Of a DNA stretch of 24,322 nt, positions 7,189-14,940 are shown one piece after another. Source of the DNA: a virus. The notes under the pieces are model-generated. The model made no database searches, had not been told where the DNA came from, and saw only the letters and a program-made list of their open reading frames with translations. Location: positions 1 through 24,322 of IMG/VR virus record IMGVR_UViG_3300034023_000704, one strand, 5' to 3'. The stretch's first letter is position 1, and each line of letters opens with the position of its first letter. The position numbers were made by a program, and so were the translations under genes.

Positions 7189-9203
7189 TGGACTATTATG
7201 TGGAAATTTACAGGTCAGACGGAACGACTATTGTTGGCCCTGGACCGATAAGCACTGTCATTTCATGGCAACAAACTGTTCGAATCAACCGAGCAGGCAA
7301 TTTTGAATTTCGCATGCTTGCCGATGATCCCCAGGCGACAAATCTGGCTCTGCTGAATACCGTCAAATGCATTGCTTTTGTTCGTGGAGGATACAACGCT
7401 TCGACAGTGTCGGTATTTACAAACAAATACATATACATAGGCGGCGGAATCATTCAAAATATTTCTACGGAAATTGATGATTCAGGGCGAGCGATACTAG
7501 TTGTCAGCGGTCAAGATTGGCTGGGAGAGCTGGCATGGGTATCTATGGACCGAAACTATTTTGATGGCAATACTACCCCACCAGCCGGGGCCATCGATTT
7601 GATTACTGCATCTAATGCAGCATTGTTCAAAATGGCGTCGCCTCAAACGGGCTGGACCGCTACAGCTGGTGGAACCGTATTCTACGATACTTTGTATGGC
7701 CGCTGGGCCTATGAAAATGTCTTGCAGGCATTGATCAAACTCTCTGAATATTCTGGAGCTTATTTTGCGCTCTCTCCCAATTTAAGTACCGCAATCACAG
7801 GAACAGGGTTTCGAACTATTCGTTGGGAAGCGAGTTTTATTGCGACGAATATACGAGCAGTTCAGGTCGATGGCAATAGCGATGTAAGACCAGACACCGT
7901 TATCATCAAAAACATAACAATGTTTTACAGCATGCCAGATTTTGTAACACGAGTAATCCCGTTTGGCGCTGGGAATGGTGACAGTAGGTTAACTATGTTG
8001 CCATCAAGCATTACGGTAAATCCGTCTTTCGATTATGTTACTGTAGCTGGTCAATATAAAGGCATCCGTCATATAGATGATGAAACCACGTTTGGGGTCC
8101 ACACTCGTGTGATCCAATGGCCTGAGGTTGCTCCTGAATCAAACACAACCACGGCGATTGAAAAAGCTGCAGATCAGTTGTATTATTTGGCCCTCAACTA
8201 CTTAATCAAAAATCGACAGCCCATTATCCATTACGATATAGAGCTAACCAAATCTCTGGTCACGGTGAGTGATTCAACCGAGCTGCTGCTGCGGCCCCTC
8301 CACAAAATTCGGGTTCAGTACAGGGATCCAGAGCAGGGAATCTACATAGATGACTCTCTTAACATTATCGAAGCAACCCATGTAATCAATGCAGATGGTA
8401 TGCAGACAACCAAGATATTGGTTGGCACGGTAGAGACGTATCCTGCCACCGATACGGAGGCAACGGTCTCACGTCTGTCTGATGCAGACACATACAAAGT
8501 TGCCTCGCAGATGATGCCGAACACGCACACAATGACATTCTCCCGACCGGTGGGACTAACACAATCGCCGGTCACCGAAATTAGATTCCGTCTAGGATTC
8601 GATGTGGTTCAGATTTATTCCGTGTTTTTTGACTTTTTCATCAGTCCAATAATATCAACAATCAGCTCTATTACGGCGACAGCCAATGAGGTTACTGGAC
8701 ATACTCATACTGGTCCACTTCACAAGCATTCAATTCCCGATCATAACCATACAAGTCCAAGCCATGCACATGTCGAAACTGGCGGGACAACGCAACTTAC
8801 GACGGTCACAATAAATCCTAAAACAAATTTCGAAACAAACGACACTGCGGCTTCGGTAAACTCGGGTGGCTCACACACGCATACAATAACCCCGACAGTC
8901 ACTTACAACGCTTACAGGGGCGGCTCTAATTATGCCCACACGGACCTGGAATATAGACTCAACGGGTCTGGGGCAAATCCCTGGACAGCATTTGACGCTG
9001 CTGTTGTGAGCGGTGGGTCAGAGAGTATTTCCGGGAACTGGAGGAGAATAAATTTGACGAGTAGTATTCGCAACGCAAACACGCTTCGGCCAAATCAGGC
9101 GCATAACCTCATAGAAGTGCGTCGCAAATCGGCGAGCACAGAAAACACCGCTCAGCTCGAAGTCCAGATCACAATACAATCAACCGTCCAAACAATCGTA
9201 TAG
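7188..9203 (+). CDS. Tail hub / tail-associated protein with a His-rich C-terminal region
   Basis: This 671-residue protein sits after Dit. The N-terminal 400 residues have the layout of the siphovirus hub (gp37/Tal-type), with repeated beta domains (SWQQTVRINRAGNFEFRMLADDP, later DVRPDTVIIKNI). No lysozyme or peptidase motif was recognised. Residues from about 500 contain a cluster of HxH motifs (TGHTHTGPLHKHSIPDHNH and SHTHTI), as found in fibre shafts where His residues bind metal ions along a trimer. The protein therefore probably joins the hub to a receptor-binding shaft. Local base composition is more AT-rich than in the head genes. Confidence 0.7.
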   Translation: MDYYVEIYRSDGTTIVGPGPISTVISWQQTVRINRAGNFEFRMLADDPQATNLALLNTVKCIAFVRGGYNASTVSVFTNKYIYIGGGIIQNISTEIDDSGRAILVVSGQDWLGELAWVSMDRNYFDGNTTPPAGAIDLITASNAALFKMASPQTGWTATAGGTVFYDTLYGRWAYENVLQALIKLSEYSGAYFALSPNLSTAITGTGFRTIRWEASFIATNIRAVQVDGNSDVRPDTVIIKNITMFYSMPDFVTRVIPFGAGNGDSRLTMLPSSITVNPSFDYVTVAGQYKGIRHIDDETTFGVHTRVIQWPEVAPESNTTTAIEKAADQLYYLALNYLIKNRQPIIHYDIELTKSLVTVSDSTELLLRPLHKIRVQYRDPEQGIYIDDSLNIIEATHVINADGMQTTKILVGTVETYPATDTEATVSRLSDADTYKVASQMMPNTHTMTFSRPVGLTQSPVTEIRFRLGFDVVQIYSVFFDFFISPIISTISSITATANEVTGHTHTGPLHKHSIPDHNHTSPSHAHVETGGTTQLTTVTINPKTNFETNDTAASVNSGGSHTHTITPTVTYNAYRGGSNYAHTDLEYRLNGSGANPWTAFDAAVVSGGSESISGNWRRINLTSSIRNANTLRPNQAHNLIEVRRKSASTENTAQLEVQITIQSTVQTIV

Positions 9204-9211
9204 GAGGGTAA

Positions 9212-9310
9212 ATGCTCACTGAACATGTCTACATCCAACAGTTTGACATCAGCGCTGGGCTCGGTGCTGACTCGTATTATTTGGGGTTTGCTCAGCAAAC
9301 TTGGGCATAG
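9212..9310 (+). CDS. Small protein in the tail-fibre region
   Basis: This 32-residue frame (MLTEHVYIQQFDISAGLGADSYYLGFAQQTWA) has a strong GGAGG site upstream and fills the gap between hub and fibre genes. The stop TAG forms part of the next gene's AGGAGGA site. It is aromatic- and Gln-rich with no membrane segment. Similar tiny genes are common near phage fibre genes. Function is unknown, and expression is suggested only by the ribosome-binding site and tight packing. Confidence 0.5.
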   Translation: MLTEHVYIQQFDISAGLGADSYYLGFAQQTWA

Positions 9311-9319
9311 GAGGAAATC

Positions 9320-10078
9320 ATGCCATCAACAAAAACGCTAAATCAATCTCCAACAATTTCAGCAGTCGAAAATGCCGACTTGCTATGGATATGGGACTCT
9401 TCCGCATCTGAGCTCAATAAAATCAGCCGAACAAATCTGCTTACGACAACTGACGACGTCAACACGAGTTACGCCAGTCTGAATGGTCGCAGCGGAGGGC
9501 AGACGCTCATCGGCGGGACCGCAGCAAACGACGACCTGACGCTCGAAGGCACGTCCAATGCCACACGCACAACATCGTACGTCGTGCTCCAGCCTAATGG
9601 AGGCAACGTCGGCATTGGGACGTCTAGTCCTTCTTCAAAACTTCATGTTTTTAATTCAACAGCAGCTACAAATGTTATTGTCACAATTCAAAATTCATTG
9701 TCAACACACCAAGCAGAATTACGATTAGTAACTGCAACATCAAGTGCTAACTGGATCATGTATATTCCTGGATCTAGTTCTGATTTAAGATTGTTCAATG
9801 GAAATGATAAAGTAGTTTTTCTGGCTAACGGCAACGTCGGCATTGGGGAGACGAGCCCATCCAAAAAATTGCAAGTTGCCGGCACGATACTCATCGACGG
9901 CGATGAAGGTGGCTTCGCTGGAGCTATTGGGCTCACGAATGTAAACGACGCTACGCTCAGCTCAGGGAATGGGACGGTAAAGTTGAAAGGGACGACGACC
10001 CGCGATAATGCAGGATTCCTCAAAATGTACGTTGGGACAACGACTGTCTGGGTCCCATACTGGACAAGCATTTCATAA
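9320..10078 (+). CDS. Tail fibre / receptor-binding type protein
   Basis: This 252-residue protein has an N-terminal segment typical of fibre attachment (LNQSPTISAVENADLLWIWDSSASELNKISRTNL). Two copies of a GNVGIGTSSPSSKLHV-type motif follow, around residues 95-108 and 172-186. This motif is frequent in fibres and in proteins with intramolecular-chaperone-type shafts. A loop-rich insert lies between the two copies, and its DNA (about 9630-9830) is clearly more AT-rich than its surroundings, which suggests an exchanged receptor-recognition module. The stop overlaps the next start. Confidence 0.7.
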   Translation: MPSTKTLNQSPTISAVENADLLWIWDSSASELNKISRTNLLTTTDDVNTSYASLNGRSGGQTLIGGTAANDDLTLEGTSNATRTTSYVVLQPNGGNVGIGTSSPSSKLHVFNSTAATNVIVTIQNSLSTHQAELRLVTATSSANWIMYIPGSSSDLRLFNGNDKVVFLANGNVGIGETSPSKKLQVAGTILIDGDEGGFAGAIGLTNVNDATLSSGNGTVKLKGTTTRDNAGFLKMYVGTTTVWVPYWTSIS

Positions 10079-10509
10079 TGGACATCAAACGCAATCCCCA
10101 AATTGGTTCAACTGACTGGCTGCTGCGCATGGACGACGGCAACGCATTATCATTTTCAACAGAGCGGGAGGCTCAACGAGCAATGGCTACAATCGAAGCA
10201 AGCGAGAAACCGATCGAAATCGAACTGGCGGCAAAAATCACTGGTGAAATTTTGCCTGGTATGCGCAAACTGTTTTCGGAGATGTCCGCCATGCAGGTGG
10301 ACTGGCAGGACAATGGCATGGGCGACATCATTGCTCAGGCAGCGGCCAGCCAGCAACCGGTAGCGGGATTTGCGCCGGAGGTGTGGGCGCAGTGGGGAGC
10401 GACGTTTGCCGCTTGGCAGGTGTGGATGGAAACGGGGAATGCAGCACTGTCCGGTGAAACGCCCCGCTCCGTGCTGATGCGGCGCTATGTTGCGCAGGTG
10501 CCGTCGTGA
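10078..10509 (+). CDS. Phage protein downstream of the fibre, unknown
   Basis: This 143-residue protein reads LAAKITGEILPGMRKLFSEMSAM in the middle, probably helical. Its second half is Trp- and Ala-rich (EVWAQWGATFAAWQVWMETG). There is no catalytic motif or membrane segment. Its position after a fibre-like gene is compatible with a fibre-assembly or tail-associated role, but this is only positional. The start overlaps the previous stop (TAATG) and the end overlaps the next GTG. Confidence 0.5.
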   Translation: MDIKRNPQIGSTDWLLRMDDGNALSFSTEREAQRAMATIEASEKPIEIELAAKITGEILPGMRKLFSEMSAMQVDWQDNGMGDIIAQAAASQQPVAGFAPEVWAQWGATFAAWQVWMETGNAALSGETPRSVLMRRYVAQVPS

Positions 10510-10682
10510 CCGTACCGGCTGACGTGATGGTCCGGTTGATAGAGCTGGAGCGTCTGTCCGCAGAGGCTGCCCAGCGGCGGGATGATGCAATCCAACTGGT
10601 GCTGCTCATGCTGGGCGCAGCGGCCGGCTCTCGGATTGCGCTCCAACCGGACGGTACGGGCCAGGTCCAGCCACCATCATGA
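10506..10682 (+). CDS. Small protein with a short hydrophobic helix
   Basis: This 58-residue frame starts with GTG overlapping the previous TGA (GTGA) and ends with TGA overlapping the next ATG. It has an amphipathic N-terminal helix (ADVMVRLIELERLSAEAAQRRDD) and then a short hydrophobic stretch (IQLVLLMLGAAAGSRI) that could be a single membrane segment. In tail-end regions such genes can be holin-like, but the segment is short and no lysis gene is nearby. Function is unknown. Confidence 0.55.
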   Translation: MTVPADVMVRLIELERLSAEAAQRRDDAIQLVLLMLGAAAGSRIALQPDGTGQVQPPS

Positions 10683-11524
10683 CCTACACGCTGCACCGTC
10701 TCAACGATGTCGTGCTGCGGATCGAGGCCCGCGCTCGACTTGACTGGCAGCAGTGGTTTCTGGCCGCATCGGATGTCCACCTGGACAATCCGCATTGCGA
10801 CCGGGGGCTCCTGCGTGCGCATCTCGACGAGGCGGTGCAGCGTGACGCTGGCATCCTGCTGCTGGGCGACACGCTCGACCTGATGCAAGGTCGTGATGAC
10901 CCGCGGCGAGACGGCAGCTCGATGAAGCCTCAGTACCTGCTCGATTACGTGGATTCGGTTCTGGAGGATGCAGCCAAGTTTTTCACCCCCTACCGAGACC
11001 GCATCGTGATGATCAGCGAGGGCAACCACGAGTCAGCGGTTCGCAAGCGGCTCGGCACCAACCCAACCAAGCGGCTGGCGGATGCGCTTGGTGTTCAGTG
11101 CATGCCGTATTCCGGCTGGCTGATGTTCCGGCTCACGCGTGACGAGGGGCGGCGTGGCACGCACAATACCATCCGCTGCTACTACCACCACGGCTCAGGT
11201 GGCGGTGGGCCTGTCACTCGTGGCGTCATCCAGACCAACCGGCGGTCTGCGATGGTGGATGGCGCACACATCCTGCTCAGCGGGCACATCCACGAGTCGT
11301 GGACGGTCTGGACCCCTCGGGCAGCAGTCAACAGCCAAGGCACGCCGCACATTATCGACCAGCTGCACGTGTCGACCGGCACATACAAAAACGAGTATCA
11401 GGGCGGCGAGGGGTATCACGTCGAAAAAGAGCGGCCGCCCAAAGCTCTGGGCGGCACCTGGGTGCGTCTGTGGTTTGACGGACGAGCGCACGGCAGCATC
11501 CGCTACGAGGCGACACGGGCCTGA
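10679..11524 (+). CDS. Calcineurin-like metallophosphoesterase
   Basis: This 281-residue protein has the full motif set of two-metal phosphoesterases: SDVH at 31-34, GDTLD at 63-67, GNHE at 115-118, a HHG pair near 170 and GHIHE at 212-216. The family cleaves phosphomonoesters or phosphodiesters, and phage members often act on nucleic acids or nucleotides, so the substrate here is not determined. The N-terminus precedes the first motif by about 30 residues, so the frame is complete. It is the last plus-strand gene and converges with the minus operon. Confidence 0.9.
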   Translation: MTYTLHRLNDVVLRIEARARLDWQQWFLAASDVHLDNPHCDRGLLRAHLDEAVQRDAGILLLGDTLDLMQGRDDPRRDGSSMKPQYLLDYVDSVLEDAAKFFTPYRDRIVMISEGNHESAVRKRLGTNPTKRLADALGVQCMPYSGWLMFRLTRDEGRRGTHNTIRCYYHHGSGGGGPVTRGVIQTNRRSAMVDGAHILLSGHIHESWTVWTPRAAVNSQGTPHIIDQLHVSTGTYKNEYQGGEGYHVEKERPPKALGGTWVRLWFDGRAHGSIRYEATRA

Positions 11525-11551
11525 CATCTGACGGGGGACGCAGATTGACTT

Positions 11552-11608
11552 GCCTCGTCAGTGCTGGGCGGTCATCCCCAGCAGACGCCTCGGGGGAGGC
11601 GTTTCGGC
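11552..11608 (-). ncRNA. Type II hammerhead ribozyme, copy 1
   Basis: Read on the minus strand: GCC, GAAA, stem III CGCCTC/GAGGCG with loop CCCC, cleavage triplet GUC, stem I TGCTGGG/CCCAGCA with an 8-nt loop, CUGACGA, GGC. GCC and GGC close stem II, giving the circularly permuted type II form. All core residues are canonical. Predicted cleavage is between 11584 and 11583. It follows the last minus-strand gene by four bases and marks the 3' end of the operon, facing the convergent phosphoesterase gene. Confidence 0.92.
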
Positions 11609-11612
11609 TGTG

Positions 11613-11987
11613 TTATGCGGACACCTCCTTCCTCCAGTAGATGCGGTCGATGAATCCATCGTCCAGAGCCGAACCTTCTTCGTGGTGCTTGACCCACGAG
11701 GGATCAGACTCCAAAATTGATTCGATGATTGCGCTCACTGGCTGCCAGCTGGTGGCGTGATATACCACCGCTGACTTGCCCTGAGCGGCTGCCCAGCTGG
11801 TCATATGGGTTACCAGCGCTTTGGCCCAGTCGTCTGACGTGTAGCGCCCGGTTACCACGTCATACGGCTCAAAAAAGTTCACGGTGCCCGTTGCGGGCGG
11901 GCAAAACGCATGAACTTGCCCCCCGCCAGCCATGTGGCGGGAGTTGCTGCCACGAACTACTACATGCCATTTTGTGTTTGCGTTCAT
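11613..11987 (-). CDS. Unknown phage protein, last gene of the minus operon
   Basis: This 124-residue protein starts at an ATG after GGAGAACGCA. The N-terminus (MNANTKWHVVVRGSNSRHMAGGG) and a central region (YTSDDWAKALVTHMTSWAAAQGK, then SAVVYHATSW) suggest a small alpha/beta fold. No family is recognised. The last residues, KEVSA, and the following 26 bases are identical to the end of the gene at 15000-15167, so the two genes share a swapped or copied 3' end together with a hammerhead. Confidence 0.6.
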   Translation of the reverse strand: MNANTKWHVVVRGSNSRHMAGGGQVHAFCPPATGTVNFFEPYDVVTGRYTSDDWAKALVTHMTSWAAAQGKSAVVYHATSWQPVSAIIESILESDPSWVKHHEEGSALDDGFIDRIYWRKEVSA

Positions 11988-12018
11988 TGCGTTCTCCTGT
12001 GTCAGGCTGTTGCAGGGG

Positions 12019-12177
12019 TCAGTAGCCGAGCCGGGTCAAGTACTCGTCGAGCGCTTTGATCCAGAGCTGAGTGATTGTGTAGCCCGACTGATTCTGGGCA
12101 TTCTTCAGACGCACAGTCAGCTCGTCTGGGATCCGGATGTTTTTTTGAGTTGCCGCGCGCTTCGGTTTGTTCTCCAT
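12019..12177 (-). CDS. Ribbon-helix-helix DNA-binding protein
   Basis: This 52-residue protein begins MENKPKRAATQKNIRIPDEL and ends DEYLTRLGY. A basic N-terminus is followed by the strand KNIRIP, helix A (DELTVRLKNAQNQSG) and helix B (TITQLWIKALDEYL), the Arc/CopG/MetJ layout in which a dimer inserts a beta ribbon into the major groove. Start codon spacing to AAGGGG is good. RHH proteins are often autoregulators that bind short palindromes, so it is a candidate for the operator repeated at the three minus-strand promoters. That link is inferred, not seen. Confidence 0.8.
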   Translation of the reverse strand: MENKPKRAATQKNIRIPDELTVRLKNAQNQSGYTITQLWIKALDEYLTRLGY

Positions 12178-12187
12178 TTTTTCCCCT

Positions 12188-13204
12188 TCAGCCATTGGTG
12201 TTGGCCAGTATTGTGCCGGTCAGATTTGCACCGGTCTGGATTGCATAGGTTAGGTCGGCACCGGTCAGATTTGCATAGGTCAGGTCGGCACCGGACAGGT
12301 TTGCGCCGGTCAGCTTGGCATAAGTTAGGCTTGCACTGACCATTTGGGCCCCCGCCAGGTTTGCACGGGTCATGTTTGCGCCAGGTAGTCTGGCGCTGAT
12401 CAGATTTGCACTGCTCAGCTTGGCCCCGGCCAAGTCGGCAAAGCCTACGCTGGCGTTGGCCAAGTTGGCACCGGTCAGGTCAGCCATACGCAGATTAGCA
12501 TACGTCAGGTTTGCTTTGGTCAGGTCGGCGCCGGCCAGATTAGCCCCGGGCAATTCGGCCCCACCAAGGGCGGCGTTGGTCAGGTTGGCACCGGCCAGGC
12601 TAGACACCTCCAAGTCGGCACCGGCCAGGTCTGCACCGGTCAGATTGGCCCCGGTCAGGTTGACTTGGCGCAGGTAGGCGTTGGTCAGGTTTGCGCCGGT
12701 CAGGGTGGCCCCAGACATATTGGCGTTGGGCGAGTCGACCCAGCTCAAATTTGCGCCGGTCAGGTTTGCGCCGGTCAGATTGGTCATGCGCATTTTTGCA
12801 TTGGGCAGCCCGGCATTGGTCAGGTTTGCACTGGTCAGGTCTGCATCAGTCAGCGTGGCGTCGACCAGCTTGGCGTCGACCAGATTCGCATTTCGCAGAC
12901 TGGCTCCGGTCAGGTCGGCATTGACCAGGCTGGCTCCCTGGAGGATGGCCTGGTCGAAGAGCGCTCCCTGCATGCAGCACTCACCCAGGCTTGCACCGGT
13001 CAGGTCTGCACCAGTCAGGTTTGCGCCAGGCATGATGGCCCCACCAAGGGTGGCGTTGGTTAGGTTGGCTTTGGACAGGTTTGCACCGGTCAGGTTTGTG
13101 CCAGTCAAGTTGACACCGACCAGATTTGCACCGGCTAGATTTGCGCCGGCTAAGTTTTTTTTGGCCAGGTTTGCCCCGGCCAGTTTTGAGACATCAATAA
13201 TCAT
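12188..13204 (-). CDS. Pentapeptide-repeat protein
   Basis: After a short start (MIIDVSKL) nearly all of the 338 residues are A(N/D)LxG-type pentapeptides in register, over 60 in all. The family folds into a right-handed square beta helix. Bacterial members of the Qnr/MfpA type mimic DNA and protect or inhibit gyrase. Whether this protein does so is unknown, and phages could use such a mimic against host enzymes. The usual capping helix or loop insertions of Qnr are not evident. The start overlaps the previous stop by 11 bases. The DNA itself is a 15-nt-periodic tandem array, prone to length change. Confidence 0.9.
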   Translation of the reverse strand: MIIDVSKLAGANLAKKNLAGANLAGANLVGVNLTGTNLTGANLSKANLTNATLGGAIMPGANLTGADLTGASLGECCMQGALFDQAILQGASLVNADLTGASLRNANLVDAKLVDATLTDADLTSANLTNAGLPNAKMRMTNLTGANLTGANLSWVDSPNANMSGATLTGANLTNAYLRQVNLTGANLTGADLAGADLEVSSLAGANLTNAALGGAELPGANLAGADLTKANLTYANLRMADLTGANLANASVGFADLAGAKLSSANLISARLPGANMTRANLAGAQMVSASLTYAKLTGANLSGADLTYANLTGADLTYAIQTGANLTGTILANTNG

Positions 13205-13433
13205 TTTGCACCTCGGGTCGTTTCCGCAGGGTCTCTCGATAATCGATTCCCTGCACAAGGCGAACGCTGCGGTCCTCCTCAAAGGCGTCCCCCTGGGAGT
13301 ACCAGATCCACCGTGGGCCGGCCTTGACGTAGGTGGGCTCCTGCTTGTACCAGCAGGCGCTCATGTAGTCTGCTGCCCACCATTTCGCCCAGGACGGGGC
13401 ATCTGACCAGTCGGGTTGGATGTTCTCTGTCAC
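13194..13433 (-). CDS. DWSDAP-family small protein, copy 2
   Basis: This 79-residue protein starts with GTG overlapping the previous TGA (GTGA), after GGAGGAG. A longer frame from an ATG at 13469 has no ribosome-binding site, and alignment with the upstream paralogue supports the GTG. Shared blocks are DWSDAPxWAxWWAxD near the N-terminus, a Trp/Tyr-rich middle, a W(I/V) strand and a C-terminal RETLRKRP-like segment. The Trp content is very high. No function is known to me, and the family looks like a small cytoplasmic phage protein. Confidence 0.7.
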   Translation of the reverse strand: MTENIQPDWSDAPSWAKWWAADYMSACWYKQEPTYVKAGPRWIWYSQGDAFEEDRSVRLVQGIDYRETLRKRPEVQNDY

Positions 13434-13672
13434 GGTCTCCTCCTCAAAGTCTGGGAACAGTCGATGCAATCAACGTTTGACAACGCACTATCTTCCTGCC
13501 CCCTCCCCCGAGGGGACACCCAAATCCCTGAATTGTATTTGGGTTCGTTTTCGTACCAATCCGCCCAGATCGCATAATCCCCGGCCGGGAAGCGATCACA
13601 GTTTACCGCCCACCACTGGGCCCACGGCGGGGCATCTGACCAGTCGGGCCCCGGGATGTCGTGCTCAGCCAT
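13430..13672 (-). CDS. DWSDAP-family small protein, copy 1
   Basis: This 80-residue protein starts at an ATG after GGAGGAGACACA. It is paralogous to the gene that follows it: both begin with about six residues then PDWSDAPxWAxWWA, and both end SQTLRRRP or RETLRKRP. Tandem duplication followed by divergence is the simplest reading. The 5' leader is twister ribozyme copy 1, whose predicted 3' stem ends less than 20 bases before the start codon. Function is unknown. Confidence 0.72.
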   Translation of the reverse strand: MAEHDIPGPDWSDAPPWAQWWAVNCDRFPAGDYAIWADWYENEPKYNSGIWVSPRGRGQEDSALSNVDCIDCSQTLRRRP

Positions 13673-13690
13673 TGTGTCTCCTCCCTGTCT

Positions 13691-13758
13691 CCCCTCTGCA
13701 TTCTCCGGGCTTGGGACCGGCACCCAGCTCGTACTGGGATGGCTGCATTAGAGTGGGG
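13691..13758 (-). ncRNA. Twister ribozyme, copy 1
   Basis: On the minus strand the conserved twister segments occur in order: CUCUAAUGCAGCC, a variable hairpin CCCAG/CUGGG, CCCAAGCCCGG, then AUGCAGAGGGG. CUCU pairs with AGAG to form P1, extended by CCC/GGG around one bulged A. Expected cleavage is at the U-A step between 13750 and 13749. A 6-bp hairpin, GGGGGC/GCCCCC (13755-13770), precedes it and also precedes the other two copies. It lies between the stop at 13780 and the start at 13672. Confidence 0.9.
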
Positions 13759-13779
13759 GCCGCAGCCCCCTGGCACCTC

Positions 13780-14058
13780 CTACTTGTAGCCCATCATTCG
13801 ACGGGCGGCGATTCCCATGTTGCCGGGACCAATCAGGTCCCGGACCTCCACAACCCCGCTTTTGTACATCACCCGGCACACCTGCGTGCCAGCCGGGCGG
13901 GTTCGGGATTGATTCGCCCAGGTTTGGATCTCACGCCAGACATCCGGCGTGATTGACGTTGGGTGCAAGTCGTACTGTACTTCCGTGACATCCCGCCAGT
14001 TCCCCGGTTCCCCGAGGAACAGATTCCCGCCGTTGTCTTCGATAATTGTCAGGTCCAT
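13780..14058 (-). CDS. Unknown small phage protein
   Basis: This 92-residue protein starts at the ATG after TAGGAGGAACACA, 17 bases after the preceding stop. It reads MDLTIIEDNGGNLFLGEP, followed by a VTEVQYDLHPTSITPDVWREIQTWANQ segment and a basic C-terminus (AARRMMGYK). It is likely a small alpha/beta fold. There is no membrane segment and no family match that I can name. The downstream junction carries twister copy 1. Confidence 0.65.
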   Translation of the reverse strand: MDLTIIEDNGGNLFLGEPGNWRDVTEVQYDLHPTSITPDVWREIQTWANQSRTRPAGTQVCRVMYKSGVVEVRDLIGPGNMGIAARRMMGYK

Positions 14059-14075
14059 TGTGTTCCTCCTATTTT

Positions 14076-14456
14076 TTAGCAGCGAAGCCCAATGCAGCCT
14101 ACCGGCTGACCATTTGCATCTCTCAGCAACGCACCTGGGGCGTAAACATCGAATCGGGAGCCCTGGAGCGCGTCCAGAACCATTCCCGACACGATATAGT
14201 TGCGCCCCGGGCTTGGATCCGGCAGGCCAGTCACGCTGCCAAAAACATTCGTGACAACCTCGAATCCAAACTCCCGCTCGACCGGGATTGATTCTGAGCT
14301 GACCCTGGCATGCTGACCCGAGGGCGGTATGCTCAACACCAAACAATATCTAGTTTTGTCGGCAGCAATTATAATGTCTTCAGGCGGCTCTGCCGCTGCC
14401 CAAAACTTGGTTGTGTACACGTTGATTCTGTGTTGCGTCAAATTGATAAACATCAT
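14076..14456 (-). CDS. NLTxHRI-family phage protein, copy 2
   Basis: Two adjacent ATGs follow GGGAGG. The first (14456) has three bases of spacing and the second (14453) six, so the true start may be the second. The roughly 126-residue product has an N-terminal INLTQHRINVY strand, a central FEVVTNVFGSVTGLPDP block, YIVSGMVLDAL and a C-terminal DVYAPGALLRDANGQPVGCIGL block. The gene at 21409-21816 has the same order. The family is widespread in phages in my recollection, but I do not know its activity. Twister copy 2 is its leader. Confidence 0.75.
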   Translation of the reverse strand: MMFINLTQHRINVYTTKFWAAAEPPEDIIIAADKTRYCLVLSIPPSGQHARVSSESIPVEREFGFEVVTNVFGSVTGLPDPSPGRNYIVSGMVLDALQGSRFDVYAPGALLRDANGQPVGCIGLRC

Positions 14457-14470
14457 GCACCTCCCTGTCT

Positions 14471-14537
14471 CCCCTCTGCATTTTCCGGCTTGGGACGGGC
14501 GCCTGACGTTTGTCAGGTCGGCTGCATTAGAGTGGGG
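14471..14537 (-). ncRNA. Twister ribozyme, copy 2
   Basis: It has the same ordered segments as copy 1 on the minus strand: CUCUAAUGCAGCCG, a hairpin CCUGAC/GUCAGG, CCCAAGCCGG, AUGCAGAGGGG. The variable hairpin differs in sequence from copy 1 but keeps its pairing. Expected cleavage is at U-A between 14529 and 14528. The GC hairpin at 14534-14549 precedes it. It separates the gene ending at 14557 from the one starting at 14456. Confidence 0.92.
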
Positions 14538-14556
14538 GCCGTAGCCCCCGGGTGGG

Positions 14557-14910
14557 TCACCGTGGGATATCCCGCACGGTGTGCGGATGGTACCACACGC
14601 CGCTCGGACTCTGGCGGTAGTGCGGCCGTCGCCATCCGCCATCCTCGTCCCAGAGCAAAACTTCATTTCGCCAGTACTCTGGAGCGCGATCATCCTCCCC
14701 CTGGCCGTAGACGACCTGGTTCCAGCCGTACGGCTGGGTCCCGACGGGGATGGCCAGCCAGTCGTAGCCGTGGCCTCCTTTGAACCGTCTGTCGTAGATG
14801 CAGACGGACCAGAAATAGTATCCCTCTGGCACCGAGGCGACGGCATCGCCCCAGCCCCATTTTTTAATCTGTGCGACGGCCTCCTCGTAGTTGAATACTT
14901 TTGCGCCCAT
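14557..14910 (-). CDS. Unknown Trp/Tyr-rich phage protein
   Basis: This 117-residue protein starts at an ATG after CAGGGGGAACACA. The first 20 residues (GAKVFNYEEAVAQIKKWGWGDAV) look like a helix-turn unit. The rest is unusually rich in Trp, Tyr and Gly (YYFWSVCIYDRRF, DYDWLAIP-like and WRRPHYRQS segments), which suggests a beta-rich, possibly ligand-binding fold. No family is recognised. The gene is flanked by hammerhead copy 2 upstream and twister copy 2 downstream, so both ends of its message would be set by ribozyme cleavage. Confidence 0.65.
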   Translation of the reverse strand: MGAKVFNYEEAVAQIKKWGWGDAVASVPEGYYFWSVCIYDRRFKGGHGYDWLAIPVGTQPYGWNQVVYGQGEDDRAPEYWRNEVLLWDEDGGWRRPHYRQSPSGVWYHPHTVRDIPR

Positions 14911-14940
14911 TGTGTTCCCCCTGTACGTTTGTTGTGACCT

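Noticed and set aside
11581-11607. Plus-strand terminator for the phosphoesterase gene formed by the hammerhead stem III sequence
   Set aside because: The stem is followed by only three T and is explained by the ribozyme on the other strand.
11932-12339. Plus-strand frames across 11.7-14.8 kb, including long Pro/Ser- and Arg-rich ones opposite the pentapeptide gene
   Set aside because: They are antisense to well-supported minus genes, lack ribosome-binding sites and repeat low-complexity residues caused by the pentapeptide repeat.
12240-13190. 15-nt periodic repeat array as a separate satellite or regulatory repeat
   Set aside because: It is fully explained as coding DNA of the pentapeptide-repeat protein.
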